Source: Heterobilharzia americana (taxonomy: Eukaryota > Platyhelminthes > Trematoda > Strigeidida > Schistosomatidae). From it: a stretch of DNA of 64,000 nt. The notes beneath the pieces were generated by a model. That model worked only from the letters and a program-made list of their open reading frames with translations, made no database searches and was not told the DNA's origin. The first letter of the stretch is position 1. The number at the start of each line of letters is the position of its first letter. This document shows, in pieces, positions 18,690-29,944 of this stretch. The stretch spans positions 2,179,755 through 2,243,754 of the forward strand of contig OX104132.1 of NCBI GenBank assembly GCA_944470555.2, given 5' to 3'. Made by a program: the position numbers and the translations under genes.

Positions 18690-19390
18690 ACGCTTAAGGG
18701 TCATTACACATAGATTAGATGACTGAAAAAAATGGTTAGTTTTGATGAAGTTAGTTTGTATAGCAATATACCGATTGGCATGGCTCTGGAAGCAGTTAGA
18801 AACGAGCTCAATAATGACCATGAACTTACACTACGAACTAAGATACCAGTAGACGAGGTAATGTTAGGAGTACAGTTGTGACTAACCTCCACTATCTTTA
18901 GGTTTCAGAATAAAACGTACAAACAAATAGAAGGAGTTGCCCTGGAATCATCAACATCCCCCTATTGTGTTGACATAGTTATGGATAGTTGGGAACGCAT
19001 AGCCGCAGAAATATTTAGACCTTCTCAAGAAGTTGGTGAATCCTTCAAAGTGTTGAGATCGGACATTATACACGTGGTTTCCTTACATATAAAAATTCAG
19101 TAGTCAATGCAACTGATCAATTCACCTACATGAATTAGAAAATAATGAAGGAGAATTAGCATAAAATGGAAACAAAATGGGAGTTTACACACCGGTGTCT
19201 ATAGAAGACCTTCTTACTCAAATCGTCTCACTGTATGCCAGTTCGGTTATAGTTGGCTTAGTAAAATGTTTGAGTAACACGGCCAGTCCACTTACTAGTA
19301 AAAGAGAAGATACATTAAGGAAACCTTACTCATCAACAATTACCCTCTTAAATATTTGACAACTTCCTTAGGAACTGTAAGAAAAATATT
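18690..19390 (+). mobile_element. Penelope-like element relic
   Basis: Plus strand encodes SFDEVSLYSNIPIGMALEAV at 18738-18797, which matches the Penelope-like RT signature SFDVVSLFTNIP; then FRFQNKTYKQIEGVALESST (18898-18957), equivalent to the F.FNG..Y.Q..G.AMGSP block. Further on, broken over several frames, YRRPSYSNRLTV and LLINNYPLKYL resemble the region after the RT (YRKPTHTG..., LL.N.YP...I). The YxDD catalytic segment is not intact and there are many frameshifts. The GIY-YIG nuclease domain is not seen. Dead copy. Confidence 0.78.
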
Positions 19391-19394
19391 AGTA

Positions 19395-20217
19395 ACATAT
19401 GTGTTAACAGTAAGGTACCGGCAGATTGGAAGAAGGACTATCTTGTCAAACTCCCGAAGAAAGAATACCTAAGCCTTTGCAAGAACTGGCGAGAAATCAC
19501 GCTCCAGTCCAACCCAAGCAAAATATTATGCCGCATCATTATGAAAAGACTAAAGGATGCGTTGGATTCAAAACTACGACCGGGACAGGCTATCTGGCTG
19601 GATTCAGGAAGTACAAATCATGTGCGGACCAAATTGCAACGCGACGCTACACATCATCATAGAACAGAGTATAGAATGGCAGTCAACTCTCCACCTCAAC
19701 TTCATCGATTTTGAAAAGGCCTTTGACAGCGTCGACCGAGAAGTAATTTGGCGGGCAACTGCTTCAACATTATGGAATACCACAAACCACAATGAGAAGC
19801 TCAGTGATGTTTTTGAAGTGAAGACAGCAGTAAGATAAGGCTGTCTACTATCATCAATGATCTTCCTGATTGTGGTAGACTGGATCATGCAACAAACAGT
19901 GAGGAACTGTGAGAAGAGGGGGATACGCTGGGCCGCGGAAAAGATCCTAGAAGATTTAGATTTCCCCGATGACATGTCTAATGTCCCATATGCTTTAAGA
20001 TCTACAGGAGAAATCCAACAGAAGAGGCAAAGCAGCGAAGACGGGACTTCAAGGGAATGTAGAGAAGACAGAGGTGATGAAGATACCTAACCAACAACAA
20101 CAACAACAAGCTCCAATCACCATCAACGAGAGAAATTTAAAGGAAGTAGCCTCTTTCACCTAACTAGGCAACTCTGTTTCAACTACAGGCAGGACAGACG
20201 AGGATGTCAAAGTCAGA
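19395..20217 (+). mobile_element. RTE family B fragment, RT domain
   Basis: Begins with codons for VPADWKKDYLVKLPKKEYLS and continues through LCKNWREI.L and FIDFEKAFDSVDREVIW to DFPDDMS in place of DFADDL, then the KTEVMKI and YLG regions. The copy breaks off at GAGGATGTCAAAGTCAGAG. One of only two copies here that reach this far 5'. Confidence 0.83.
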
Positions 20218-20596
20218 GATTGAATCTTTGTTTATCGAATCAACACTAAATACATCGAGCAACCAAATCACAGTTGAATTGATGAAATCCAATTGCGTCT
20301 ATATAATAGAATAGAACCGGTACACTTCATCGGGCATTACATCAAAGCAACTGACTGGCATATTACCTACCAATGGAATGAGAAATATTTCACAACTTCT
20401 CGCAGACAATTGAACTAATGCTTCTCTTTTAGTGGAGTTATTGGTCATTGATTTAGCCAATTGACTTTCAGATCAACTGAAAGTCATAGGTTCGAACCCT
20501 CAGGTAGTTAAATAAACATTATTAGCCTTCAAGCAATAGATATGAACTAATTGTCTATTACATAGATGTTCATGAGACTATTGTAACATTATTACC

Positions 20597-22330
20597 ATTA
20601 ATTATTTGTTTTTTGGGTTCAAAGTGGAACATAGGAACTCAGTAGCACGTCTCCATTCTACTCTCTTCTCTCCAGTCTCTTCAACCTGGCTTCACGATAG
20701 CCCACAAGCTTTCATTTCTTCCTCACATCATCTCCTCCATGTCACCCTCACCACGGACGCCCAACTCGTCCTTTCCCATGCGGGTCCCACTCGACGGCTT
20801 GGCATGTGATGTCTCCGGACGGTCTTTCCAATGTATGGCAAATCCAATCCATCTTCACTTCTTTACAGTGCATATTTGTTGGGCGGTAGGTTGTTGGTTG
20901 GTTGGTTCGTTGCCAGGTCACAGAGAGTTCCATGTGACGTTTAGTATCGAGCACAGACAGCTGTTGATGTATGTCTGTAGTTAGTTGGAAATGCTTTTCG
21001 TTAGGCGCCAAGTTTCTGAACCACCACATAGAAACATTGACTTGACGGGTACGTGTTGAAAATACGGATGTTGTTGTTTATGATGAGTGCAGTAGATCTC
21101 CACACTGATTTCAGATTAATGAAGGAAAGCCTCTCTTGCAGTCTTTCCGATCCTCGCTAGCTGACTTTGACATCGTCATCTGTTGCTGTGCGGCCGCGTG
21201 CAGTTGAAACGATACTGCTGTAGGTAGGTAGGTAGGTAGGTAGGTAGGTAGGTAGGTAGGTAGGTAGGTAGGTAGGTAGGTAGGTAGGTAGGTAGGTAGG
21301 TAGGTAGGTAGGTAGGTAGGTAGGTAGGTAGGTAGGTAGGTAGGTAGGTAGGTAGGTAGGTAGGTAGGTAGGTAGGTAGGTAGGTAGGTAGGTAGGTAGG
21401 TAGGTAGGTAGGTAGGTAGGTAGGTAGGTAGGTAGGTAGGTAGGTAGGTAGGTAGGTAGGTAGGTAGGTAGGTAGGTAGGTAGGTAGGTAGGTAGGTAGG
21501 TAGGTAGGTAGGTAGGTAGGTAGGTAGGTAGGTAGGTAGGTAGGTAGGTAGGTAGGTAGGTAGGTAGGTAGGTAGGTAGGTAGGTAGGTAGGTAGGTAGG
21601 TAGGTAGGTAGGTAGGTAGGTAGGTAGGTAGGTAGGTAGGTAGGTAGGTAGGTAGGTAGGTAGGTAGGTAGGTAGGTAGGTAGGTAGGTAGGTAGGTAGG
21701 TAGGTAGGTAGGTAGGTAGGTAGGTAGGTAGGTAGGTAGGTAGGTAGGTAGGTAGGTAGGTAGGTAGGTAGGTAGGTAGGTAGGTAGGTAGGTAGGTAGG
21801 TAGGTAGGTAGGTAGGTAGGTAGGTAGGTAGGTAGGTAGGTAGGTAGGTAGGTAGGTAGGTAGGTAGGTAGGTAGGTAGGTAGGTAGGTAGGTAGGTAGG
21901 TAGGTAGGTAGGTAGGTAGGTAGGTAGGTAGGTAGGTAGGTGAAAGAGACATTTTCCTTTACATTCTCCCCCACCCCCACCGTTGATGGTGCTTGCTGTT
22001 GGTTGAGTTTCTTCATCACCTGTGCCTTCTCTACGTTCACCTGAAGAAAGTCGCGTCTTCGCTGCCTTGCCTTCTTTTTTTACCAACTTGTTACGTTTCG
22101 CCCGTAAATCTTTGAGTTTGTGTGGCATTAGACATTAAACATAAATCATCATTGTTGGCGAAATCCAAATCTTCCTAGGATCGTTATACTTTCATCGATG
22201 AAACAGCGAGCGTATACCCCTCTCTTCTCGTTCCTCGCAGTTTGTCGCATGATTCAGTTCAGTTGAGTCGACCACAACTAGGATGATCATCGTTGTTGGT
22301 AGGCAAATGATGTGTGCACTTCAAAGATAT
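20597..22330 (-). mobile_element. RTE family B copy containing a 720 bp TAGG expansion
   Basis: Minus-strand element: the 3' end is near 20600 (TTTGTTTTTTGGGTTCAAAG), and blocks for GDITCQAVEWDPHGKGRVGR, the region around AAGCATTTCC, and [14 protein letters not shown] follow toward higher coordinates, fading out near 22330. At the codons for FTYLG the sequence is replaced by a huge TAGG array (separate entry). Without the array the element would be about 1.0 kb. Confidence 0.85.
21221..21941. repeat. 720 bp perfect TAGG/CCTA tetranucleotide array
   Basis: 180 consecutive TAGG units without a single visible interruption. The left flank GAAACGATACTGCTG and right flank TGAAAGAGAC are the exact family B sequences bordering the TYLG codons (CACCTACCTAGGCAGCATCG in sense), so the array grew from a CCTA pair inside the retrotransposon. 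It creates spurious long open frames of repeated TYLP. Confidence 0.97.
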
Positions 22331-22533
22331 CATCTTGGCTAAGGAATACTTCATAAACAACTTTTTACAATACTTCTGGAGGAATTCTATCTAGTGCTTC
22401 TACTTTCTCGGCTTTCAGTAACTTTATTGGGGTTCAAGAGACTTCTACTTTTTTTTCTAAGGGCTTGTATTCATCAACTATATATAGATTCAATTCACCA
22501 ATGAAATAATATTAAGTAGATAATTCAACTTAC

Positions 22534-22712
22534 TTTCGATATAAGCATAAAACTTCTACACCACCGGGACCAATAGCGTAAACATTAGCTGTTCGACGAC
22601 CTTCACCAAGTAAAGCTTTTTCACCAAAATATTCACCTTTAGTTAATTGTCTTATCTCAGTTTCTTTACTTTCTATAGGACTACTTTGTGATGATGAGAT
22701 TGTAACTCGAAC
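22534..22712 (-). CDS. PKG: PKG exon: second cGMP-binding domain, phosphate-binding cassette
   Basis: The exon is 179 nt (acceptor AG at 22713-22714, donor GTAAGT from 22533), starting in phase 0. It encodes VRVTISSSQSSPIESKETEI, then QLTKGEYFGEKALLGEGRR and TANVYAIGPGGVEVLCLYRK. FGEKALLGEGRRTANV is the CNB-B cassette with the Glu, Arg and cGMP-selective Thr conserved. Relative to vertebrate PKG the segment after TANV carries about two extra residues. The final split Lys codon is completed by the next exon. Confidence 0.95.
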
Positions 22713-22714
22713 CT

Positions 22715-23239
22715 AAATGAATAAATAACAATAATTAGCAATATATCACAGATAACTATGGTTCCCCTTTGAATATACTACTATAAATAAAGGAATAGTA
22801 GTGGTTCAATTGATATAGTTTGAATATGTACTGAGCAAATCAAGCTACCATCACCTTACTCGATATAGAATGCTAATGGAAGTTGGATTAGGTTTTGAAG
22901 AGGATTCATCAAGACGGTGTCAAACCAAGATGCGGTATCAGTTGATTATCTTCAGCATCATCATTCATCAAAGTACTCTACAAGATGATGAATTCTCTAG
23001 CTTAGATGGCCAGCCATATTGGATTAGACAAGGTGTATATTTGCAACTTTACGATTCGAATCAGCATGTTACTCAATGTTGTAGTCAGCGATGTTACCAT
23101 TCAGCTAATCGAAGATTGGCAACTGCCCTCTCACCTGCCCTCTCTCACTGAAGTTTCATACTTCTTAGCACTTATCAACAATTTAGAAGGTTTATGGTGA
23201 TTTATTTATTGATTTCAGATTGATAATTATCAGTTGGAA
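22715..23239. other. intronic stretch without recognised features
   Basis: Between the 22534-22712 exon acceptor and the T2 SINE I see no element block and no coding signature. A 93-codon open frame at 22870-23151 has no recognisable motif and I do not call it. Confidence 0.5.
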
Positions 23240-23480
23240 GATAAACATTGAAACGATTGAAGCTTATGAGCATTAGACAGCTGTTTATTCTTGGTATCAG
23301 ACTCTTCTGCCGTACGCACCTACCACTTGGCTATGGGTTTAACTCACAACTTTCAGGTTCCACAGTCAGCACGTTACCACTGAGCTAACCAGTGGGTAGG
23401 AACTCAAAAGTTCATATTTCTTACTTCTATCAGTCGTGACCGGTGGGATATAACTAACTAAGTCGAACATGAGGATAGTT
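23240..23480 (-). mobile_element. tRNA-like SINE (family T2)
   Basis: Minus strand shows GTGGGTAGTTC-like head sequence and CTGTGGAACCTGAAAGTTGT with GAGTTAAACCC, plus the block CTGATACCAAGAATAAACAG. Diverged but in the right order. The following 23481-24150 contains a weak T3-like piece at 23645-23740 and a CA run at 24131-24153, otherwise nothing recognised. Confidence 0.55.
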
Positions 23481-24154
23481 ACTGGATGAAGGACCGCCCT
23501 ATATATATCGCGAATTTACAAAAGTAGGAAATATGGACCATGAATTTCAACCTATTGGGCTCTGAATCACATTCCTAGCGGGGATCATGAGTGCGCACTG
23601 CAGCAAGTCCTGTTTAATGTTCAGGACTTAATTGATCTCTTGTATCTAAGGGGTAAAGTCTCTTGATTACACTATTGAGTGAAATGCGTACGAATCTCAG
23701 TCCTCTCTAGGTTACAGATAAACCTTCCTAACGAGTAATAACACAACCATAAAACCTAGGTAGTTCAAGGGTTTCTTATTAATTACCTTGAAGCAACTAA
23801 CATCAATCAAAGTCCACCACTATTCTGAGCCTCTTAACTTGGTGTCTAGCTAGCTAAACTGATCGTTAGGATTTGGGGTCAGCAGTCAGAACTAGGCAAC
23901 ATAAGATTTATTGCTCTCCAGTGACTAATCAGTGTGTTCAGTGTATATTTTGAACAGTCTGAAACATATTCACACTATGTGTTTCTCTCTGAGCTTAAGA
24001 TAATGGGGGTCAGGTAACCGCATTCTCAGCTACTACTACTACCTCTAATCTAAAAAGCTGGTAGTAGTAGAAAACAGTAGGGGAAACTCTTCTATGAATA
24101 AAAACAAGAGAAAAAGGAGCTATCGGACTACACACACATACACACACACACACA

Positions 24155-24302
24155 ATGGTTAGGAGTGGATTCCAACTTGACGACCGTTTCCTCTCAACTT
24201 GGCATTTACTCATCAGTTGAATCAACCTACCTGTCAGTAGATAAGATTATTCCCACTAAGATTCAACTCCTAGAATCGATCACTTCAAACGTTAGAGCCA
24301 TA
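24155..24302 (-). repeat. Sm-alpha-like hammerhead repeat, minus strand, decayed
   Basis: Reverse complement gives GGCTCTAACGTTTGAAGTGA, ATCTTAGTGGGAATAATC, then TTCAACTGATGAGTAAATGC..GTCGTCAAGTTGG and AATCCACTCCTAACCAT. CTGATGA is present but GAAA is lost (GTCG). Lies 120 bp downstream, in gene sense, of the 24419-24560 exon. Confidence 0.65.
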
Positions 24303-24418
24303 AAATCTCTTTTCTTATTTATCTTAATATCGTCTAATTCAACTGATCCTGTCACATACATACACACACACACAGAGACATTGATATACACACAAGTATT
24401 TCCACTCTGATCACTTAC

Positions 24419-24560
24419 CTTTCCAGATTGTATAATAAAGAAACTATCTGCAAGTTCACCTTGTCTAATAATACAATCACCTGCTGAATGATATTGAGCT
24501 TCTAATGCATCAGCTATGCGTAGTATACGATTCGGTGATAAATCTTTGAGTAGAGGTACA
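24419..24560 (-). CDS. PKG: PKG exon: second cGMP-binding domain, N-terminal half
   Basis: The exon is 142 nt (acceptor AG at 24561-24562, donor GTAAGT from 24418). It begins in phase 1 and ends exactly at a codon. It encodes VPLLKDLSPNRILRIADALE, then AQYHSAGDCIIRQGELADSFFIIQSGK. The order VP.L..L......ADALE..Y..GD.IIRQG...D.FFII..G is the hallmark of CNB-B of PKG. All structural glycines of the jelly roll are kept. Confidence 0.94.
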
Positions 24561-24664
24561 CTATATTAATAAAATCAATAAGGGAAAGTAAAAAGAGATA
24601 AATATTAGATAATTTACTGAATACTTTTTATCACATTTCATGAACAAGCTTTATATTGAAACAA

Positions 24665-25690
24665 ATTTTGACTGACTAACTGCCTGACTAACTAACTTAC
24701 TGACTGACTGACTAACTGACCAACCGACTGACTGACTGACTGACTAATTGACTGTCTGACTGACTGACTAACCGACTGACTGACTAATTGACTGACTAAC
24801 TGACTGTCTGACTGACTAACTGAAAAAGCGACTGACTGACTAACTCACTAACTGACTGACTGACTGACTAATTGACTGTCTGACTGACTAACTGACCAAC
24901 CGACTGACTGACTAACTCACTAACTGACTGACTACTGACTGACTGACTGACTGACTAACCAACTGATTGACTGACTGACTAGCAATGTGACTAACTGACT
25001 GATTGAATGACTAACTCGCTGATTGACTAACTAACCAACTGACTAACTAACTAACTGACTAAACGACTGACTGATTAACTGGCCAACCGACTGACTAACT
25101 GCCTGATTAACTGACTGACTGACTAACTGAATAACCGACTGACTGACTAACTCACTAACTGACTGAATGACTAACTGACTGACTGATTGACTGACTAACC
25201 GACTGACTGACTGAATAACTCACTAACTGACTGACTGACCGACTGATTCACTAACTCACTAACGGAGTGACTGACTGACTAATTGACTGACTGTCTGATT
25301 GACTGACTAACTGACTGACCAACTAATTAACTGACTGACTAGCAATGTGACTAACTGACTGATTGAATAACTAACTCGCTGATTGACTAACTAACCAACT
25401 GACTAACTGACTAACTCGCTGATTGACTAACTAACTAACTGAATAACTGACTAAACGACTCACTGATTAACTAACTGACTGACTAACTAACTAACTGACT
25501 GTCTGACTGACTAACTGGATAACCGACTGACTGACTAACTCACTAACTGACTGACTGACTAGCAATGTGACTAACTGACTGACTGAATGACTAACTCGCT
25601 GATTAACTAACTGACTGACTAACTCACCAACCGACTAAATGACTGATTAACTGATTGACTGACCGACTGACTGACTGAGTGACTGACTAG
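24665..25690. repeat. ~1 kb imperfect ACTG/ACTA tetranucleotide array with longer-period structure
   Basis: A run of variants of GACT (CTGACTGACTAACTGAC...). A distinctive block TAGCAATGTGACTAACTGAC recurs at about 24981, 25340 and 25559, each followed by the same GAATGACTAACTCGCTGATT neighbourhood, showing block duplications of roughly 220 and 360 bp over the basic 4 bp unit. No coding content. Confidence 0.9.
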
Positions 25691-25809
25691 GAAATGAACA
25701 AATGACTTCAAGACACAGGTTCAAGTACATGAGACAGATATGCAACACAACTAACGTAATCCAAATGAATGCATCATTACGCATCACTCATTCATATGAC
25801 AATAATAAT

Positions 25810-25935
25810 GGATAATGATTAGTAGTGGAATTGAGGATTTGAATTTCGTCTCAATTAGGATTCTTCAACTGCCATTACCTACTTTCAATGCTAATTATGG
25901 TTGATCAATTCAGTTCAATCAATGATGGGGAATTA
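25810..25935 (-). repeat. Sm-alpha-like hammerhead repeat, minus strand, decayed
   Basis: Recognised by GGCAGTTGAAGAATCCTAAT and GAGACGAAATTCAAATCC on the minus strand. GAAA is kept but CTGANGA reads TTGAAGA. 25936-26470 has one G-run (25966-25973) and no recognised element apart from weak T2 blocks near 26110-26200. Confidence 0.55.
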
Positions 25936-26469
25936 TAAGCAGTAAAACATTTTTTTGGGAGCGGTGGGGGGGAAATACACACAACTGAAGATGAAATGAA
26001 AAATCGTGAAATTTGGGGAAAACCATGTAGGAGGTGAGTACAGGTACTCAATAATTGTATTGGATGGTAATCTAGCTATACTGCAGCTTGACAGAAGTCA
26101 AAGACTGTAAACCGTTGAATTATAACCCAACAGCTACCTCAATGGTAATATGCATTACTGATGAGTCCAGTGGTAGAACGAAATAGCTATTCAGTACCCT
26201 CTATTCTCTATTGCTTTTCTAAATAATTTCAATCCATGATATTCCTATACAAATCTCTAAATAGAAATATAAAACAGATTTTAAATAATGCGGTAAACTA
26301 AATCAAATCAGCTGACTGATTAATGAAGTACAACTGTGCCATTGTCATTAACCGATTTCCAGGCATATTTACGAAACTTTACTCCTCAATCATTGAAACC
26401 TTTTGTCTTAGAGATCTTAACCAGGTAGTCTATATCTCTTTAAATATGGTTCAAGAACTGACAAGGCTT

Positions 26470-27150
26470 ATCAAATCAGTTATAACCATTCATTCTAGTG
26501 GGCAAAGCTTGATAGTCATGAGGACAGTTACTCAACGATGACATTGGGTGGTGGTTGCTCTATATCGTGAGCTAACAGAAGTTGGAAATATGGACCATTG
26601 GATTGTGACCCAGTGGCTAGCTCAATGGTAACGTGTTGGCCACGGAAGCTGAAGGTCATGGGTTCAACTCCTGGCGGGGTCGTGGATGCGCACTGCTGAG
26701 GAGTCAGTTCCATACTAGGACGAAATAGCTGTCCACTGCTCCCACCTTTCCACTGTCCCTCCAACTCATGTCAGTCTACGATGAATAACAACTTGGAATA
26801 TATTTCCAAATCTCCACAACTCCCTCAAAATTCAGCTAAACTAGTGCTCATTGGTGACTAGCTACGAATGGTATTCCCGAAGTTCCGATGAGAAGTCGTA
26901 ACCGGTTAGGGTAAAGCCTGATGGTCGTGAGGACAGTTACTCAACGATTACATTGGTTGGCGGTTGCTCTATATCGTGAGCTAACAGAAGGTGACCCAGT
27001 GGCTAGCTCAATGGTAACGTGTTGGCCACGCAACCTGAAGGTCGTGGGTGCGCACTGCTGAGGACTTCCACACTACTCTGACGAAACATCTGTCCACTGC
27101 TCCTTTATTCCTTCAACTGATGTCAGTCTACGATGAATAACAACTTGAAA
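26470..27150 (+). mobile_element. tandem pair of tRNA-like SINEs (family T2)
   Basis: Two well preserved copies (about 26500-26815 and 26850-27150) in the same orientation. Both contain GTGGCTAGCTCAATGGTAAC, CGTGTTGGCCACG, GTGCGCACTGCTGAGGA and CAGTCTACGATGAATAACAA. They share a long 5' segment (GAGGACAGTTACTCAACGAT), so the full repeat is ~320 bp. The second copy has lost the GGTTCAACTCC B-box-like stretch. Confidence 0.78.
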
Positions 27151-27373
27151 TATTATTCACATAGTCAAATGAGTATCGGATGTATATTGGTCTTATCTAC
27201 AAATAAGGTAGAAAGTAGACTTGAATGAATAAATTCACTGATAAGTGGAAGTATTAATCTTCACAATAATGATGAGATTTTAGTAACATCAGGTGAGTGG
27301 GGGTGCAATGTTAAGTTTTATCCAATTAAGCAATACTCATGCTGACCACTTCACTTACCTGTGACGTCGAATG

Positions 27374-27374
<1 letters not shown>

Positions 27375-27433
<59 letters not shown>
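27375..27433. repeat. CA dinucleotide microsatellite
   Basis: About 28 uninterrupted CA units. The surrounding 27160-28210 is AT-rich intron with no other feature that I can identify. Confidence 0.95.
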
Positions 27434-27435
<2 letters not shown>

Positions 27436-28209
27436 CTTTGCTGGATCAACGACAAACAAACTCTCTGCATGGAAGCATACATAAGGCTTATTTAGCTTTC
27501 ATGATGACATTCAATTGTTTATTATGGGTCGAATAAAACTGTATACTGAAGTATGCTTTGTTCAACTATACGGCTGGAGTAACATAGCTATTACAGGTAA
27601 AGTATATGAGAGGGTTTCAGGTAGTTGACCAGCGTTGCCTTCATAGCAATGGCCATATGTTCAATTGAGATATAGTTACCTGTGTCATCAATGTACGACC
27701 AGGTATTGATTACTACTTCAGAACGATCCAACTTTGACATACATCATTCAGAAGAAACTATTATGATGAATGGGGTCGAAAATAGTTAAAAGGTTACACT
27801 CCCCCTATACAGGTTTCTCAATATGCATGTGATAAAGTGAATTTACAACTTTATGAGACTGGATAGTGATGAATGAAAGTGAAATGAGAATATAAATCGT
27901 TACAGAGACTGAGAACTAATAGTCTATGGGATTATAAACTTAGTACTCCTACCAAGTGGTATCATGAAGCCCAACTTTTTAACACGTAAGGTTTTATACA
28001 ATTCATTTGAATTGCTTAGGGTTACCACTGAATCCATGATATGTAACTATCAATTCTCATCATAATTATAATAAATAATTAAATTACATCATTTCACCAA
28101 TACACAAACATGCATACTATCGATTTTTACAATGAGCGCCAAGGACTGAAACATTTTGATCAGCTGGTTGATACTTATAATTAATTGGTATAAGGGCTCC
28201 TCTGTGGGG

Positions 28210-29310
28210 ATACCTCTTACTATTATTATTATTTGTCCCTAAGGGATTCAGTATCACATAGCCATTTCCCTCTCTTCTTGCCAGTCTTCATTCTTAACCT
28301 GCCTCCATGACTGCCCATAACCTTTCATTTCTTCTTCATATCATCTCTTCCATGTCACCCTCTCCTCGGATGCCTAACTCCTCCTTTTCAATCTGGATTC
28401 CACTGGAGAGCTTGACATGGTGTGTGGTATCGCCAATCGACCTTCTCAGTCCAATCCATCTCCACTTTCCCCTTCTGCATATTTGTTGAGTGTTAGGTTG
28501 TTGGTTGATTCGTCGGCAGCCAGAGTTCCTTGTTGCTTATTCTTTTTCGCAATCTATCTGATTTTCAGTATCGAATGAGCGTAGAACGCTGTTGATGAAT
28601 GTCTGTAGTTTGTTGGAAATCCCTTTCGTAACGCGTATACTTTCTGAACCACCGGATAGCAGCACTGTTTTTGACTGAATTAGTGTTGAAAATCCGGATG
28701 TTGTTCACGTTTTATGCTGAGTGCAGTAGATCTTCACACTAGTTTCAGATTAATGAAGGAAGGCCTGTCTTGTTGTCTTTCTGATCCTGGTTTTGACATC
28801 CTCATCTGTGCCTGTATCGTCTGTAGTTGAAACGATGCTACCCTGTCTAGGCTGGTAGGTGAAAGAGACTACTTCCTACAGGTTTCTCCCGCTAATGGTG
28901 ATTGCAGCTTGTTGTTGTTGGTTGAGTATCTCCATCACCTCTGTCTTCTCTACATTCACTTGAAGTCCCGTCTTAGCTACCCTGCCTCTTCTGTCAAGCT
29001 GTTAGTTTTCACCAGTAGATCTTCGAGTTTATGCGACATTAGACATTAGATATAAGTCATCGTCGCGAAGTCCAAATCTTCTAAGGTCTTTGTCTTTTCA
29101 TCAGTGTACCAGCATATACCCATCTTCCAACACAATCAGGAAGATTCTCGGTGATAGTAGGCGGCAACCTTATCCTACTCTTGCCCCTTATTTTCACTTC
29201 AAAGACGTCACTGAGCATTTCATTGTGAATCTATTCGGTATATGGCGTCTTCATATACCTGTTTAGTGAGGTTGATAAAGACTTGTGGTACTTCGTAAGG
29301 GGATACCTCT
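28210..29310 (-). mobile_element. RTE family B copy
   Basis: Minus-strand copy from the tail (TATTATTATTATTTGTCCCT) through the GRP, VTEDQ and LLYGSETW-equivalent regions, the TYLG block (CTAGGCTGGTAGGTGAAAGA near 28850) to the RT segment around 29250 where LSPMIF-type and YEDAIYR codons end. Frameshifted throughout. Located in the 18 kb-side intron only ~220 bp from the 29534 exon. Confidence 0.85.
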
Positions 29311-29344
29311 ATATTGTCTAAATATTGATTGTTATGATTTACTT

Positions 29345-29460
29345 GGTACTATTTAGCATGGGAATCCAACTTGATGTATATTTCGTCTTATTTGAAATTG
29401 AAGTGAGAATACATCCAGCTGATGAATCCTACACAGGACGAAACATATTTCAAGTAAATT
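29345..29460. repeat. two facing Sm-alpha-like fragments
   Basis: A minus-strand piece (29355-29400; ACGAAATATACATCAAGTTGGATTCC on that strand, read in parts) directly abuts a plus-strand piece with ATCCAGCTGATGAATCCTAC and ACAGGACGAAACATATTT. The plus piece keeps CTGATGA, a TCC/GGA stem II and GAAA, but its 3' strand of stem I is missing. Confidence 0.65.
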
Positions 29461-29533
29461 GTTTTTATCAATTATTTTTTCAAATAATATTTCCAAATTA
29501 CTGATGACAACAATATACATCAATAAAATATAC

Positions 29534-29639
29534 CTTCGTAAAAATGCTTTACGTTCTTCAATACGTTCTAAACCAGTTTTCATCATGATTGCTTGGAAAC
29601 ATGCTCTCTCTAACACCCAAACACGTGCAGTAGTCACAG
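29534..29639 (-). CDS. PKG: PKG exon: end of CNB-A and inter-domain helix
   Basis: The exon is 106 nt (acceptor AG at 29640-29641, donor GTATAT from 29533). It starts in phase 2 and ends in phase 2. Translation gives VTTARVWVLERACFQAIMM followed by KTGLERIEERKAFLR. This matches the family segment VKLWAIDRQCFQTIMM.TG......EFLKS that closes CNB-A and leads into CNB-B. The Trp in VWVLER is the conserved position of VKLWAIDR. The split codon joined to the next exon gives Ser, producing FLRSVPLLKDL. The intron before it (18.4 kb) is the largest seen. Confidence 0.93.
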
Positions 29640-29734
29640 CTATAAAGGAAAAAAGAAGAAGATAAAAATAGGAATATGAATTATTGTAAGGTAGTGGAGT
29701 TTGATTCAAAATCTTAATTGAAGTGTGTGTATGT

Positions 29735-29800
29735 GTGTGGTCGCTGGTTCGAATCCGGCCACAGTTCAGATTTTCATCTCACCTTTAATCATTAACCAGT
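29735..29800 (+). mobile_element. tRNA-derived SINE fragment (family T1)
   Basis: GGTCGCTGGTTCGAATCCGG followed by CCACAGTTCAGATTTTCATC; only the B-box half and tail are preserved, just upstream (in gene sense) of the 29534-29639 exon. Confidence 0.65.
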
Positions 29801-29944
29801 ACAAATATCATTATTCATTAATTCTGTGGTAACTCAGAGGTCACAAGTTTAAATCTATGGTATTCAGCCGAAAAATTTCATCTTCATTTCAACATTTAAT
29901 CATCATTGTCATCACCTAGTATGAATATCACCTAAAGGAGAGAT

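Noticed and set aside
21111..22128. Overlapping minus-strand open frames of 258-323 codons made of TYLP repeats
   Set aside because: They are translations of the TAGG microsatellite; 4 bp units give a 12 bp coding period with no stop in several frames.
24665..25690. CRISPR-like or centromeric repeat
   Set aside because: The period is 4 bp with imperfect longer blocks and there are no spacers; it is an expanded microsatellite in an animal intron.
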